NCBI RefSeq assembly: GCF_002954775.1
Contig: NZ_PJME01000032.1
Coordinates: 1 to 64,000 of the forward strand
Source of the DNA: Streptomyces geranii
GTDB taxonomy: Bacteria; Actinomycetota; Actinomycetes; Streptomycetales; Streptomycetaceae
Length of the DNA stretch: 64,000 nucleotides
Reading direction: 5' to 3'
The translations under genes and the position numbers were made by a program. This document shows positions 44,201 to 53,138 of this stretch, one piece after another. The stretch's first letter is position 1, and each line of letters starts with the position of its first letter. The notes beneath the pieces were generated by a model that was not told where the DNA came from, ran no database searches, and saw only the letters and a list, made by a program, of their open reading frames with translations.

Positions 44201-44897
44201 GCACCACCGGATTCATCGTCCGGTTGAGGATGAACTCCTCCACGAACTCCGGAGTCTGAAGCAGCGCGTACCTCTTACGGGCCGCCTCAGACAGATTCTG
44301 GTACAGGTCACCCAGGAACCGCGTGTCCCAACCCTCCGTGCCGTCCGCGTTCAACGGGTCGGTGAAGTCGTGGATCAGTCCTTCCTCGCCACGTTCCCTC
44401 CAGAACTCCACCAGCACCCGAGCCCCGTCGTGCGACAGCGGAATCTGGTAAAGCGGGTTGTGACGGCCGTCAAATAGCAGCTTGCCCGCCTGTCCCGCAC
44501 CTAGTTCCGCGAACGCCCGCTCCAGCCACCCCCGGTACGTCGGGTCGGCGCCCTCGGAGTCGTCGGCCACGTACTGGGCGTACCGCGCCTCCGCGAGGTC
44601 CTGGCGCTCCTGATCCGGACCCGCGAGATACGGCTCGGGAATCAGTCGGTTGTCCTCGCAGAACCGTACGAACACCGTGCCGAGCACCCATGCCACGGCG
44701 ACCTGGGTGATCCGCTCCTTGAGCCAGTCGTTCCACGTGGCCGCCGTACGTTCCAGCTCCCGCGCCCGGTCGTACTCGGCTCGCAGCCGCGCGCCCACCT
44801 CAGGTACGGCACTGACTTGCTTGTCCAGGTCCACCTCGACCGCCTTTACCCGCTTGATCAGGTCGGCCAACAACGCCTTCGACTTGCGGTCGATCAC
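41247..44897 (-). CDS. pglX: BREX type 2 adenine-specific DNA methyltransferase PglX
   Basis: A 1216-residue protein with the methyltransferase core in the first half. Motif I is MIDPTCGSGHFVLGAF (about residue 245) for S-adenosylmethionine, and the catalytic motif IV is VVVGNPPYITVKD with NPPY at 393-396. An N-terminal helical region (RITQVAVAWVLGTVFVRFCE) and a long C-terminal target-recognition and coupling part (EELDWQVYSLYN, GERAFEIVLARR, IERPEYKRRW) match PglX. BREX uses PglX to mark host DNA at N6-adenine, separating self from phage. It starts with GTG 44897 and lies 110 bp downstream of pglW. The central 42,600-43,700 region is lower in GC than the rest, which suggests past recombination in the target-recognition part. 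Confidence 0.94.
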   Translation of the reverse strand: MIDRKSKALLADLIKRVKAVEVDLDKQVSAVPEVGARLRAEYDRARELERTAATWNDWLKERITQVAVAWVLGTVFVRFCEDNRLIPEPYLAGPDQERQDLAEARYAQYVADDSEGADPTYRGWLERAFAELGAGQAGKLLFDGRHNPLYQIPLSHDGARVLVEFWRERGEEGLIHDFTDPLNADGTEGWDTRFLGDLYQNLSEAARKRYALLQTPEFVEEFILNRTMNPVVRELGSRFGELKMIDPTCGSGHFVLGAFKRMVDLWTEKVPGKDPHELVRAALDSVHGVDLNPFAVAIARFRLLMAAMAAANVRTLADAGRYDWPVHLAVGDSLIKARQLEFGVRGTGGQGELEFSAEQKDELAEFSYATEDVHEAQFKGILEVGRYDVVVGNPPYITVKDKKLNTLYRELYKSCAGKYALSVPFAERFFQLAKVGEPDGRGYGMVGQITANSFMKREFGTKLIEEYFAHKVELTEVIDTSGAYIPGHGTPTVILVGRRRAGTARGKTIRTVRSVQGEPSAPEFGEDGLVWQALKSQIEEPGSVSEWVSVDDLDRERYFGKQPWILPDGGLEMVEKITSSTIKKLATLTSSSGFSAITGDDDVFAFPRPKATWTEAHMARSRPCLEGDQIRDWDSSPEADAIYPINASPKEREHLENGPLWPARNILRNTLYFAKTKEQRGIPWSNYAFYKEERLNAQLLITFAFVATHNHFVLDRGGKVFKQSAPVVKLREEAGEEEYFRLLGVLNSSTAGFWLKMVSYPKGGDPMGDDGARVSIHPWSDRYEFTGTKLEQFPLPSTYPTALATKLDNFAQRLAASSPNALTTPTAASLQEAQAKWLSTRGQMIGLQEELDWQVYSLYNLHAEDLRAPESEVPKLVLGERAFEIVLARRVKKGVASGEWFKRHGSTPITELPAHWSDAYKAVVQKRIDVIETSRAIGMIERPEYKRRWATEGWDALQKKALQSWLLDRIEKREHWFDEDGQPTIRTRYQLTDLLSRDEDFVGVAELYSPHTELETVMSALLADEHVPFLAALRHKPAALKKRQDWERVWELQRNEDAAETEAEKRTIRDSIRAPQSYVSADFLKPSYWRARGKLDVPKERFISYATGSLSGTPELFGWAGWDHREQAQALATYFTVHELTKEEITPLLAGLLELQPWLDQWHNGFDAMYSGSPAAFFAGHRSVYQGQHGLTDDDLRAWRPAPAKRGRSGGAAAKN

Positions 44898-45007
44898 TTC
44901 GTCACATCTCCACTCGTCGCTCGTACACCCGCCGACCGAGCCGCGCCCACCGCGCCGCCCGCTCCATAACTCACGCCAGTCCCGCTCCGGTCACACCAGC
45001 CCCACCC

Positions 45008-48000
45008 CTACTCCACCACCAGCCCCGCCCCCGCCCGATGCCGATTCCCCACCCACGAGTCCGGCAGCACGATCCACTCGCCCAACCCCGCCTGATACGG
45101 AACCGCGGTCACCCCCAGCCGAGGCGGACGCGTCGGGTCGCTCTGCGGGCACAGCAGCCACAGCCCCCGCCCGCCCCGCCGGGACCGCTCCGCCAGCCGG
45201 TCGAGGACGCCCATCGCGTCGTACCGGCCCAGCACCCCGGCATCAACGAGAAGCATCGGCCCGCCGCCACTCACCGAGCCCCCCGCACCCGCACCCGTAC
45301 CCACACCAGTCCCCAGCAACAGCTCAGCCAACCGAGGCTCCACCACACCCCAGGCAGTCCGCGCGTACTCCGCGAACTTCATCGCTCCCCGAGACCCCGG
45401 CTCCGCCACATCCGCCCGCACCAGCGTTTCCCACGTCGGCTTGGGACGCTGTTCGACCAGTTCGTGCAGGGCCGCCAGGAACAGCTCGGTCACGGAGACG
45501 ACCCCGGCCTCGAAGCGATCCCCGTCCAACTCCCGTACCGCCGCGCCCGCCAGACCCGTACGTACCGTCAGCACCCGGAACCCGTCCCGCCGCGACGACG
45601 ACGTCAGCCGTTCCTCCGCCGCGACCGCACCAGCCAGCTCCGTGTCGTCGGCGTAACGGTGCGCTGCGATGGTGCCGGTGGCCACGCGGCGGGCGCCCGA
45701 GGACAGGAAGCTCGACGCGTCCGCCAGTTTGCGCGGTAGGTAGCGCGATGTCCGGGTGCCGGAACGGGTCGACAGTTCCAGGTCGAAGCCCGCCTCGCGC
45801 AGAGCCGTCGTCAGACGACCGCCCCTCGGGAGTTCGTGGCTTCCCCGGTGGTCCAGCAGCTCCGGGAAGCGGGCTCGTACGCGCTCGTGGACCTCGTCCA
45901 CCGTCAGGCCGGGCTGACGGGCGCGCTCCAGGTCGGGGATGACGCGGACCAGGCCCGCCTGGGTCAGGCGCAGCGCCCGTACGAGGGGTAGGTCGCGCGG
46001 GTAGATCTCCAGGCGCGGGGTCGCGGCGGCGTTGCGGGAGGCCGCAGCCGCCAGCTCCGCCGTGCGGCGCTCGTCCCACTCCACGGCCGCGCTCGGGGGC
46101 GGGACCGCGCCCAGTTCCGACAGGACCGTCGCGGCCGTCGGCAGCGTCGGCTGCTTCGACAGGCGGTCGGCGATCTTCCCCAGACGCTGGGCGTAGTCGA
46201 GGAGGCCGGGGGCCGACGGTGTTTCCGGGGCGTCCGCCTCGCCGACCTCCAGGGCCAGCAGGCCGGCGCCCATCGCCTCGTCGGACGCCTCACGGTTGGG
46301 AGCGTGCCGGAACTCGCTCTCGTCCGGCTTGAGTTGCTCCACCTCGACCACGGCGCGCACCGCCGCCAGGGCCAGGGCCCGCCGCTGCTCCCGTTCCTCC
46401 AGCTGGGTGCCACGGCGTACCACGAGCGCGTCGGCGATCTCGGCGGCCGAGGCGACCCGGCCCAGGTCACGCAGCAGTTCGAGGATCTCGGCGCGCAGGG
46501 CCTGGACCGCCGGGTCCTTCTTCCACCGTCCGCGCTGGGTCTTCAGCATCTGAGGGATACGGCCCGCCGAGAGGCCGAGGGCCGTCGCCACGTCCTTCTG
46601 CTTCGGCCACACCCCGATGTCGGGCAGCTCGCCGCGCTCGTCGGGCAGGCGCAGCAACAGCCGTACCATCTCGCACTCGTTGCGGTTCGACTCGTCCTTC
46701 TTGAGCTCGGGGACGAAGACCGTGGCCAGTGCGTCCAGGCTCACCGTGCGCAGGGCTGCGGCGGGGAGGGATCCCGCGCCTCCGCTCGCCGCCACCGCGT
46801 GTGCGACGGCCGCCTCGGCCTCCGTCAGCTCCTCCTTCGCGGCCTTCCGGCCCTCGGGAGTCAGGGGCGCGGTGGGCCGCTCGGCGAGCTGCCGGCGCCA
46901 CTGCTTGATCCGGCCCAGCACCTCCTTGCGGGTCTTGGCGCCCAGGCCGGGGGCGTTGACGAGCTGGCGCTGGCTGTAGTCGAGCAGCCCCCCGACCGTG
47001 TTCACCGGCAGGCCGTACACGAACGACTCGGCGGCCGGGCTCAGACCCGAGGCCGAGACCGGCGTGTCACGGTCCACCTGACCGGCCAGCCGGTCCCGCT
47101 GCTGCTCGGCGGTCTCCTCCTCGGCGGCGTCGATCACCGGTTCCGCGCGCGCTGCCACGCCGTCCCCGGCGGCGGCTTCCGTAGCCGTTGCTCCAGCCTT
47201 GCCCGGAGTGGTCGACACCGGACGCAGGCGCCGCGACGACGGCTTCGCCTCGTCCATCGCCAGGAAGATCCGCTTCCAGGCGTCCCGCATCGGCTTGAGA
47301 TCCTTGAAGCGCTGCGCCGCGTCGCGGTGCAGCGCCTGCTGGAAGAACGTCTCCAGTCCGTCGCGTACCGCCGGGTCGAAGGCGTCGACGGCGATCGCCG
47401 GATGCGGCTCCTTCTCCGGATCGGTCTGCCGGGCCGACACCCGGCCCCCGCCCCACAGCGGCAGCTCGCCCGAGGCCATCTCGTGCAGGGTGACGGCCAC
47501 GGCGTACCGCTCGGCGTGGGCGTCGTACACCGAACGGTCTGTGAGGTCCCCGATGAACGGGTCCAGATAGCCGTCCGTGCCCGCTCCCGTCTCCTTCACC
47601 GGGTAGCCAGCCAGCGAGAAGTCGATCAGCACCAGCTCGCGGGTGCGGTTCGGGCGGACGCGGATGGCGATGTTGTCCGGCTTGATGTCCCGGTGCCAGA
47701 CGCCCTCGCCCTCCAGAAAGTCGACGGCGCCGAAGAGGTAGTCGCCGTACGCCTCCAGCTGGTCCACGGTCAGTCGGCCGGACTCGCGCAGCTGACGGGC
47801 CACGGTCTCCTCGCGCCGCCTGGTGCGGGAGCCGCCCGGAGCGGACGCGTCGCCCTCGCGCTCGTCACCGACGTACTCCAGGACCAGGACCGTGCGGCCC
47901 GCGATGCGCTGCGGCTCGGACTCGACGAGGCGGATGATGCGGGAGTCGGGGCGCAGCCGCCCCATGACCTCCGCCTCGTGCTCCAGCACCTCGCCGCAGC

Positions 48001-49756
48001 GGTCCGACAGCGCGACCTTCAGGACCGCGAAGGACTTGGACGGCCGTACGTCGGGGCCCGCCGCCAGATCCCGCACGAGGAACGCGCGGCTGGTCGAGCC
48101 CGTCCCGAGCCGGCGCTTGACCTCCCAGCGGCCCGCCAGCAGATCGCCCGCGACGGCCTCAAGTGGGTCCTTCTCCGGTTCCGGCTCAGGCTCGGGTTCC
48201 GGTTCGGGTTCGGCAGGAGTCGGAACCGGGGTCGGAGTCGGAGCCTGCGGTGCCGCCGGGCGGGCGGGCTCGGTCAGGGTCTCCTCGACTACCTCCAGCA
48301 TGTCCAGGAAGTCGTCCACCGAGGTCAGCCGGTCGTTGAGGCTGTAGGCCGTGGCCAGCTGGACCAGCTCGTCGATGTCCTCCGACAGACCGTCCACCAC
48401 GGCGCTCGGCCGCAGCCCCTCGCCCGCCTCGAAGCGTGCCACCAGCTCGGCCTGACTGGCCGCCGGAGCCCTGCCGGTGGCCAGCAGGTAGGTGAGGACG
48501 CCGAGGCCGTAGACGTCGAGCGTCACCGGGTCGGCCTTGGGTGCGGTCAGTTCCGGTGCGAGGTAGGGGTCAGCGCCCTCCGCGAGGTGCGCGCCCGCCC
48601 GGGAGAACGTGGTCGGCGCGAACCGCTCACCGCCGCCCGAACCGGCGTCGCGCTGCACGGCGACCTGCCAGTCCGAGATCTGCACGTACGGGTTGAGCCA
48701 GCCCGCCTCCTCGCCGTCCGCCCCCGCGGCGCGGCCCCGGGGCCGGGGCATCACGTGGATCGCCCTCGCTGCCAGCGTGCGGTGGTAGATCCGGCGGCCG
48801 TGCGCCGAACGCACCGTCTCCGCCAGCTGCCGCACCAGCGCCATCCTGGTCAGCACGTCGAGCTTGTCGCCGTACTGCGCCAGATACTCGTCCAGCCGCA
48901 GGGTCCTCGGGTCGTAGTCGAAGATCAGCGCCGGACCCGCCGGGTGCCCGGACGGGTCGTACTGCTTCAGCTGTACGACGCCCGGGTGCCGGAACCGACG
49001 CAGCACCGCCGCCTCGCGCCGCGCCGCCCGCTCCACCGAGGCCCGCTGCTCGGCGTCCGAGCCGCGCTCGCGCAGATAGACGCGGACCCGTGCCGCCTCG
49101 GGCAGCTCGCTGTGCCGGGCCAGATAGTCCGCCCACGTCGGTCCCGAGTCGAACGACTTCCGGTCGAGCTGGTAGGGCCCCACCCGGTACTCGGCGTCAC
49201 TGGGCGCGATGCCGATCCGCCGCAGGGCGTTCGCGATGGCACGCGACTTCGGGGCGTCGATCCGGCGGCGTTCGTCGAGGGGCGGGCGCTCCAGCATCTC
49301 GGCGAGCTTCGGCACCGTGAACAGGCCGTGCTGGTCGTGCGCGGGCAGACGGTTGCGCAGCGAGGAGTCGGTGAAGCACACGGCCTCCGACACCCACACC
49401 GACAAACCCTCGCGGCGCAGCAGGGAGGCCAGCTCCTTGGCCTTCCGGTTCGCCAGGTGTAGGGGATTGCCGTGGGAGACCTGCCGGCCACTCGGCTGGG
49501 TCTGCAGCCAGGACCCGTTGCGGGACTCGACCGAGCCGTGCCAGTCCTTCAGCTCGATCAGATGCACCCCACCCGGGGTGATGACGAGGAGGTCCACCTC
49601 ACGGACGTGGCCGGTGCCCGCAGTGAAGGTGAAGTTGGACCAGGCATGCCAAGGTTCGTTGTTCTTGTCCCGGAGCTTCTCGCGGATGGCCGTCAGGCCG
49701 CGCCGCTCATGCTCGAACTGGGATTCGGTGACCGTGACCCACCGGCCGTCCCGCAT
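45008..49756 (-). CDS. pglW: BREX type 2 serine/threonine kinase PglW with NERD domain
   Basis: A 1582-residue protein. The N-terminal NERD nuclease-related domain has VHLIELKDWHGSV (ELKDW about 68-72). A first kinase-like domain (about 200-560) lacks catalytic residues: where HRD should be it reads YHRTLAARAIHV, and DFG is SDWQVA. After a Pro/Glu-rich repeat linker (EPEPEPEPEPE) the second kinase is complete: glycine loop RRLGTGSTSRAF, VLKVA lysine, HRDIKPDNIAIR (about 690) and DFSLAG in place of DFG. The rest is helical with helix-hairpin-helix-like and winged-helix features (LVNAPGLGAKTRKEVLGRI). PglW is the kinase specific to type 2 BREX. I start it at ATG 49756 (RDGRWVTVTESQFEHERRG). It leads the operon, so its promoter lies in the 266 bp before the divergent beta-family gene. 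Confidence 0.93.
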   Translation of the reverse strand: MRDGRWVTVTESQFEHERRGLTAIREKLRDKNNEPWHAWSNFTFTAGTGHVREVDLLVITPGGVHLIELKDWHGSVESRNGSWLQTQPSGRQVSHGNPLHLANRKAKELASLLRREGLSVWVSEAVCFTDSSLRNRLPAHDQHGLFTVPKLAEMLERPPLDERRRIDAPKSRAIANALRRIGIAPSDAEYRVGPYQLDRKSFDSGPTWADYLARHSELPEAARVRVYLRERGSDAEQRASVERAARREAAVLRRFRHPGVVQLKQYDPSGHPAGPALIFDYDPRTLRLDEYLAQYGDKLDVLTRMALVRQLAETVRSAHGRRIYHRTLAARAIHVMPRPRGRAAGADGEEAGWLNPYVQISDWQVAVQRDAGSGGGERFAPTTFSRAGAHLAEGADPYLAPELTAPKADPVTLDVYGLGVLTYLLATGRAPAASQAELVARFEAGEGLRPSAVVDGLSEDIDELVQLATAYSLNDRLTSVDDFLDMLEVVEETLTEPARPAAPQAPTPTPVPTPAEPEPEPEPEPEPEKDPLEAVAGDLLAGRWEVKRRLGTGSTSRAFLVRDLAAGPDVRPSKSFAVLKVALSDRCGEVLEHEAEVMGRLRPDSRIIRLVESEPQRIAGRTVLVLEYVGDEREGDASAPGGSRTRRREETVARQLRESGRLTVDQLEAYGDYLFGAVDFLEGEGVWHRDIKPDNIAIRVRPNRTRELVLIDFSLAGYPVKETGAGTDGYLDPFIGDLTDRSVYDAHAERYAVAVTLHEMASGELPLWGGGRVSARQTDPEKEPHPAIAVDAFDPAVRDGLETFFQQALHRDAAQRFKDLKPMRDAWKRIFLAMDEAKPSSRRLRPVSTTPGKAGATATEAAAGDGVAARAEPVIDAAEEETAEQQRDRLAGQVDRDTPVSASGLSPAAESFVYGLPVNTVGGLLDYSQRQLVNAPGLGAKTRKEVLGRIKQWRRQLAERPTAPLTPEGRKAAKEELTEAEAAVAHAVAASGGAGSLPAAALRTVSLDALATVFVPELKKDESNRNECEMVRLLLRLPDERGELPDIGVWPKQKDVATALGLSAGRIPQMLKTQRGRWKKDPAVQALRAEILELLRDLGRVASAAEIADALVVRRGTQLEEREQRRALALAAVRAVVEVEQLKPDESEFRHAPNREASDEAMGAGLLALEVGEADAPETPSAPGLLDYAQRLGKIADRLSKQPTLPTAATVLSELGAVPPPSAAVEWDERRTAELAAAASRNAAATPRLEIYPRDLPLVRALRLTQAGLVRVIPDLERARQPGLTVDEVHERVRARFPELLDHRGSHELPRGGRLTTALREAGFDLELSTRSGTRTSRYLPRKLADASSFLSSGARRVATGTIAAHRYADDTELAGAVAAEERLTSSSRRDGFRVLTVRTGLAGAAVRELDGDRFEAGVVSVTELFLAALHELVEQRPKPTWETLVRADVAEPGSRGAMKFAEYARTAWGVVEPRLAELLLGTGVGTGAGAGGSVSGGGPMLLVDAGVLGRYDAMGVLDRLAERSRRGGRGLWLLCPQSDPTRPPRLGVTAVPYQAGLGEWIVLPDSWVGNRHRAGAGLVVE

Positions 49757-50022
49757 ACGTGATCCCCGCTCATCTCGCCCAGCCGCCCCGACCAATGCTG
49801 CCCGGACGGCGAAAATCGCCCCTCGCATGCTACTGGGAGTGCACGGTCCCTGCGGCTGCCCTGCGCACATACGGCCCCTCGGGCACCGCCGGAAGCCTGC
49901 CGATCTCACGGGTCTTGGCCTGCGCGTTCCGGCCCGGTGACCGGAATCGCACCCTTTCGGTACGCATGACCCCAGCTCACCCTGGTCCCAGACTGCCGCG
50001 GGGCAATGTGGAGGGGGCCACC

Positions 50023-51078
50023 ATGTCCGGACCGTTGTACGTTCCCGCTCTGCCCGTGCGCCTCCACGCCGTGGCCTCGGTCAAGGACCTCGCCCCACGG
50101 ATCCGTGACCGGACGGCTCCCCTGTGGACGCTGCCGGCCCTGACAGCCGCAGGCACCGACGAACTCCAGCGGACGGTGGACAAGGAACTCCGGCGGGTCG
50201 CGGCCGTACAGAAATACACGCCGGCCTGGCTGGACGCCCCACACGCCGACCTCGACGAGCGCGCCTACGCGGACCTGCTCCCCTCGTACTGGTCCCACAC
50301 AGCGCTCCGGCCGGTCACCGACCCGGACCTTCCCACAGCCCACCAGGCCGTGGCCGTGGAGAGCGCTCGCTATGGCGGCAACGGCCTCGGCATACGTGTA
50401 CGGCTGCCCGGCGCATGGAACGACGAACTCGCCGAACGCACCGCGGCTCTGCTCGCCCGGACGGGTCCCGAGGTGCGGGTCGATCTTCTCCTTGACCTCC
50501 AGACGGTGCTCCCCGGCCGTCCCGACGCGGGCAAAGAAGCGCTGCGCGCGCTCGACGCCCTGGTGCCCCTTGCAACCTGGCGCACGATCGCCACCCTTGC
50601 CGGTGGCTTCCCGGACGAAGTCGACAGGTTGCTCGACGGAGAGCGGGGCGAGGCCGACCGCGCCGACTGGGACATGTGGCACGAGATACGCGCGAGCGGG
50701 CGGTCGTACGCGGAGTCCGTTCGGTACGGCGACTACGGCACACTCCCCGCCCGCAACCTCGACAGAGCGGCGGACGACAGTGATCGGTCGCGGTTCGGGC
50801 TGCTCCGGTACACGACGGAACGTTCCTTCCCGCTCGCCCGGTTCTGGGCCGAGAACCGGGGCGAAACCGGTGTCACGAGGGAGGCGGCGCGGTGGATCAC
50901 CGAGTTCCCGGACTTCCGGGGAGAGGGCGCGAGCGCGGGCGACCGCTGGTATCAGCAGTGCGCCCGGACCACGGGTTCCAAGGGCACGGGCAACGCCGGG
51001 ACGTGGAACCAGGTCGGCAACGTCCAGCACATGACGTACGTCGTCCGCTGTTTGGCCGGAGGCGCGGATCGTCCCTGA
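50023..51078 (+). CDS. Beta family protein (Beta_protein-like), function unknown
   Basis: A 351-residue soluble protein beginning YVPALPVRLHAVASVKDLAP with PLWTLPAL about 20 residues on. That pattern, together with regular alpha/beta alternation (VRVDLLLDLQTVL, LATWRTIATLAGGFP), fits the family annotated as beta protein, which recurs in defence islands and prophages. The C-terminus (ARWITEFPDFRG, DRWYQQCARTTGS, NVQHMTYVVRCL) is conserved-looking. The start is ATG 50023 with GGAGGGGG upstream. It is divergent from pglW and convergent with the DUF4276 gene, only 12 bp apart, where a small stem (51082-51103) may act as terminator. The activity is unknown. Confidence 0.65.
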   Translation: MSGPLYVPALPVRLHAVASVKDLAPRIRDRTAPLWTLPALTAAGTDELQRTVDKELRRVAAVQKYTPAWLDAPHADLDERAYADLLPSYWSHTALRPVTDPDLPTAHQAVAVESARYGGNGLGIRVRLPGAWNDELAERTAALLARTGPEVRVDLLLDLQTVLPGRPDAGKEALRALDALVPLATWRTIATLAGGFPDEVDRLLDGERGEADRADWDMWHEIRASGRSYAESVRYGDYGTLPARNLDRAADDSDRSRFGLLRYTTERSFPLARFWAENRGETGVTREAARWITEFPDFRGEGASAGDRWYQQCARTTGSKGTGNAGTWNQVGNVQHMTYVVRCLAGGADRP

Positions 51079-51090
51079 GGTCGGCAGCGG

Positions 51091-51726
51091 TCAGTGACTG
51101 CCGAGCGCCTCGCGTAGATCGTCCGTGAACGACCGCCAGGACGCGAGCTGCCTAATCGGCCCTTCGCGATCCAGCATCTGTAGGAGCCGCGCACGGTTCT
51201 CCGGAAAGCGAGCCTGGAGCTTCTGCAGACGCCGTCCGCTTTCTTCGCTGGCCGTGGCGATCGCTTGCTTGAGCATTTCCTTGGGGTCCGGCACCGACTC
51301 CGCGCGTGCCGGTCTCGGAAGGTTGAGCGCCACCCTGCCGTTCGGGTTTCCCGCCACCTCGCGAATCGCCACCTGGTCGAGTAGCAGCCAGGCTTCCAGC
51401 ATCCGCACCGGGATCGCGGGCACATGGGCCAACCCGGGGCTCACCGCGCTCACCGCGTCCGTGATTTCTCTGCGGCGCTCATCAGGGCGTTCGCGGTCGG
51501 AGTCGCGGTGGACGACGACGAGGTCGAACTCGTTCTCACCATCGCTGAGTTGTTGCGCGGCGCGCAGCTTGTTCGCGACCGAGCGGCCCGGCTTGTTCGG
51601 CAGACGGTCCAGCTCGGGGACCGTCACATGGATCTCCCTGCCCATATCCCATGCGATTCCCTCGATGTGGGAACGCAGGCCCATGTCACTGGTTCCCTCA
51701 CAGAGATAGAGGGCGCGAATGGTCAC
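51091..51726 (-). CDS. DUF4276-like (TOPRIM-like) protein, partner of the AAA15 ATPase
   Basis: A 211-residue protein beginning VTIRALYLCEGTSDMGLRSH. The early Glu in LYLCEGTSD, the later acidic pair in VVVHRDSDRERP and the tracts IPVRMLEAWLLLDQ and VPDPKEMLKQAI fit DUF4276, a small TOPRIM-like family. TOPRIM domains coordinate metal through such Glu and DxD residues and can act as nucleases. The GTG start at 51726 overlaps the stop of the upstream ATPase gene (GTGA), so the two are made together. AAA15 ATPase plus TOPRIM-like protein is the arrangement of OLD-type and PARIS-type anti-phage systems, where the ATPase senses and the nuclease acts. Function here is inferred. Confidence 0.75.
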   Translation of the reverse strand: MTIRALYLCEGTSDMGLRSHIEGIAWDMGREIHVTVPELDRLPNKPGRSVANKLRAAQQLSDGENEFDLVVVHRDSDRERPDERRREITDAVSAVSPGLAHVPAIPVRMLEAWLLLDQVAIREVAGNPNGRVALNLPRPARAESVPDPKEMLKQAIATASEESGRRLQKLQARFPENRARLLQMLDREGPIRQLASWRSFTDDLREALGSH

Positions 51727-53138
51727 GAGGCATTCTCCTCGAGAGTCAGCCGTGCCTGGGGTGGGGCCGTGAGGTAGGCGAGGATGTCGGCCTTGGTGCC
51801 GTAGCCCTTCCCGGCACCGCCGGCACGCCAGGTGCCTGCCAAGGGGCGCAATCGCAGACCGCGCGCGGCCCTGCCGCCGGTCCCCGGAACGGTGGTCGTG
51901 TCGGCGATCAGCAGGTCCGCCGCATCGACGAGCTGTACTACACCCGGTGAGTGCGTGTTGATCAGGACCTGCCGGAAGGGGTTGTCCTCGCCCACCGGCA
52001 AAGAGGGATCCACGGCCAGGTCTCGTACCAGGTCCACCATCGCGGGGAGGTTCGCCGGATGGATGCCGTTCTCCGGTTCTTCCATGCAGAGCAGACCGTG
52101 CACCTGCGGGTCCTCCAGCAGGACGCACAGGGCGAGGAAGCGCAGGGTCCCCTCCGACAGGCTGCGGGCGGGCAACACCATGCCGTCGATCTCATGGAGC
52201 TTGATGGTCAGCAGTTCGCGGGTGTCGTCGGCCTCTACATTCAGCGTCCTGACGTGCAGACCGGAGAGGTCCGACAGACGACCCGCGACCCGTGAATAGA
52301 TCCGCGCGGGATCGTCCGGAGACTTCTTTCGCGCGATCCGGTCCAGGCTCCGCGGCAGGTACCGGCCGTCGGGCTGCATCTCGCTGGGGTCCGAATAGCG
52401 ATCGGATGTGCGCAGCGCGGAGGGCTCGAGCGCCATCCGGCGCCAAGACTGCATTTCCCGCCGGGCAGTCAGGATGGTCGGGTCGTCGTTCCGGTTGATC
52501 GTGGAGAGCATGGTCTGCGGTGCCCGGCTCGCGGGTGCTGGACGTGGCTTGCCGCCGCCGCCGCCGTCGGCATGGATGCGGACCACGGCACTGCCCGTCT
52601 CAAGGGACGTTGAGATGTAGGGCGCGCCAGATCTGCGACCCCGGACCACGACATCGCGGAAGTCCCTGGCGCTGTGGGGGAAGCGCAATTGTGACAGAGC
52701 GTCACTCGGCCTGATCCGGCTGAGATCCTCGTACCGCAGTGTCAGCCTGCCGCCCCGCTCCCCGCCCTGCGGCGGCTGGTAACCGAGGTGCACCTCGTAG
52801 CGGAGGAACGTGGACGTCGGTCGTGCCAGCCTGCCGAAGTCGTCCTCCGCCTCACCCGGGACGATCATCTCGGCGGCGAACGTCATCAGGTGCTCGCCGT
52901 CCGCATAGCCGTTCCAGAACAAATCGCGCGCGTCACCGTGCAACGTGCCATGCGTTCCGCGGACGGCCTGGGCCGCCTCGATCATGGAGTGATCGGTGAG
53001 CAGACTCAGGAACTGGATCGCGTCGAAGACGTTCGACTTCCCCGTGCCGTTCTCTCCCGCGATGCAAGTGAACGGGCCGAACTCGACCCGGAGATCCAGC
53101 AGGTTCTTGAATCCACTGACTTCGAGCCGTGTCAGCAT
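51723..53138 (-). CDS. AAA15 (OLD/SMC-like) ATPase
   Basis: A 471-residue ABC-type ATPase. The N-terminus reads MLTRLEVSGFKNLLDLRVEF, followed by Walker A IAGENGTGKSNVFDAI (about residues 25-38), the start expected for AAA15/RecF-like proteins. The signature is SLSEGTLRFLALCVLLED, Walker B LLCMEEPENGIHP, and the His switch is VLINTHSPGVVQLVD. No nuclease domain is fused; it is supplied by the coupled DUF4276-like protein. The start is ATG 53138 with GGGGGG just upstream. It is divergent from the second PglX gene, with 228 bp between. By analogy with PARIS and OLD systems it may sense phage proteins or DNA ends; the trigger is unknown. Confidence 0.87.
   Translation of the reverse strand: MLTRLEVSGFKNLLDLRVEFGPFTCIAGENGTGKSNVFDAIQFLSLLTDHSMIEAAQAVRGTHGTLHGDARDLFWNGYADGEHLMTFAAEMIVPGEAEDDFGRLARPTSTFLRYEVHLGYQPPQGGERGGRLTLRYEDLSRIRPSDALSQLRFPHSARDFRDVVVRGRRSGAPYISTSLETGSAVVRIHADGGGGGKPRPAPASRAPQTMLSTINRNDDPTILTARREMQSWRRMALEPSALRTSDRYSDPSEMQPDGRYLPRSLDRIARKKSPDDPARIYSRVAGRLSDLSGLHVRTLNVEADDTRELLTIKLHEIDGMVLPARSLSEGTLRFLALCVLLEDPQVHGLLCMEEPENGIHPANLPAMVDLVRDLAVDPSLPVGEDNPFRQVLINTHSPGVVQLVDAADLLIADTTTVPGTGGRAARGLRLRPLAGTWRAGGAGKGYGTKADILAYLTAPPQARLTLEENAS

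Noticed and set aside
46304..49462. 1052-residue frame opposite pglW
   Set aside because: Antisense to conserved kinase and NERD motifs; Arg/Gln/Leu-rich shadow.
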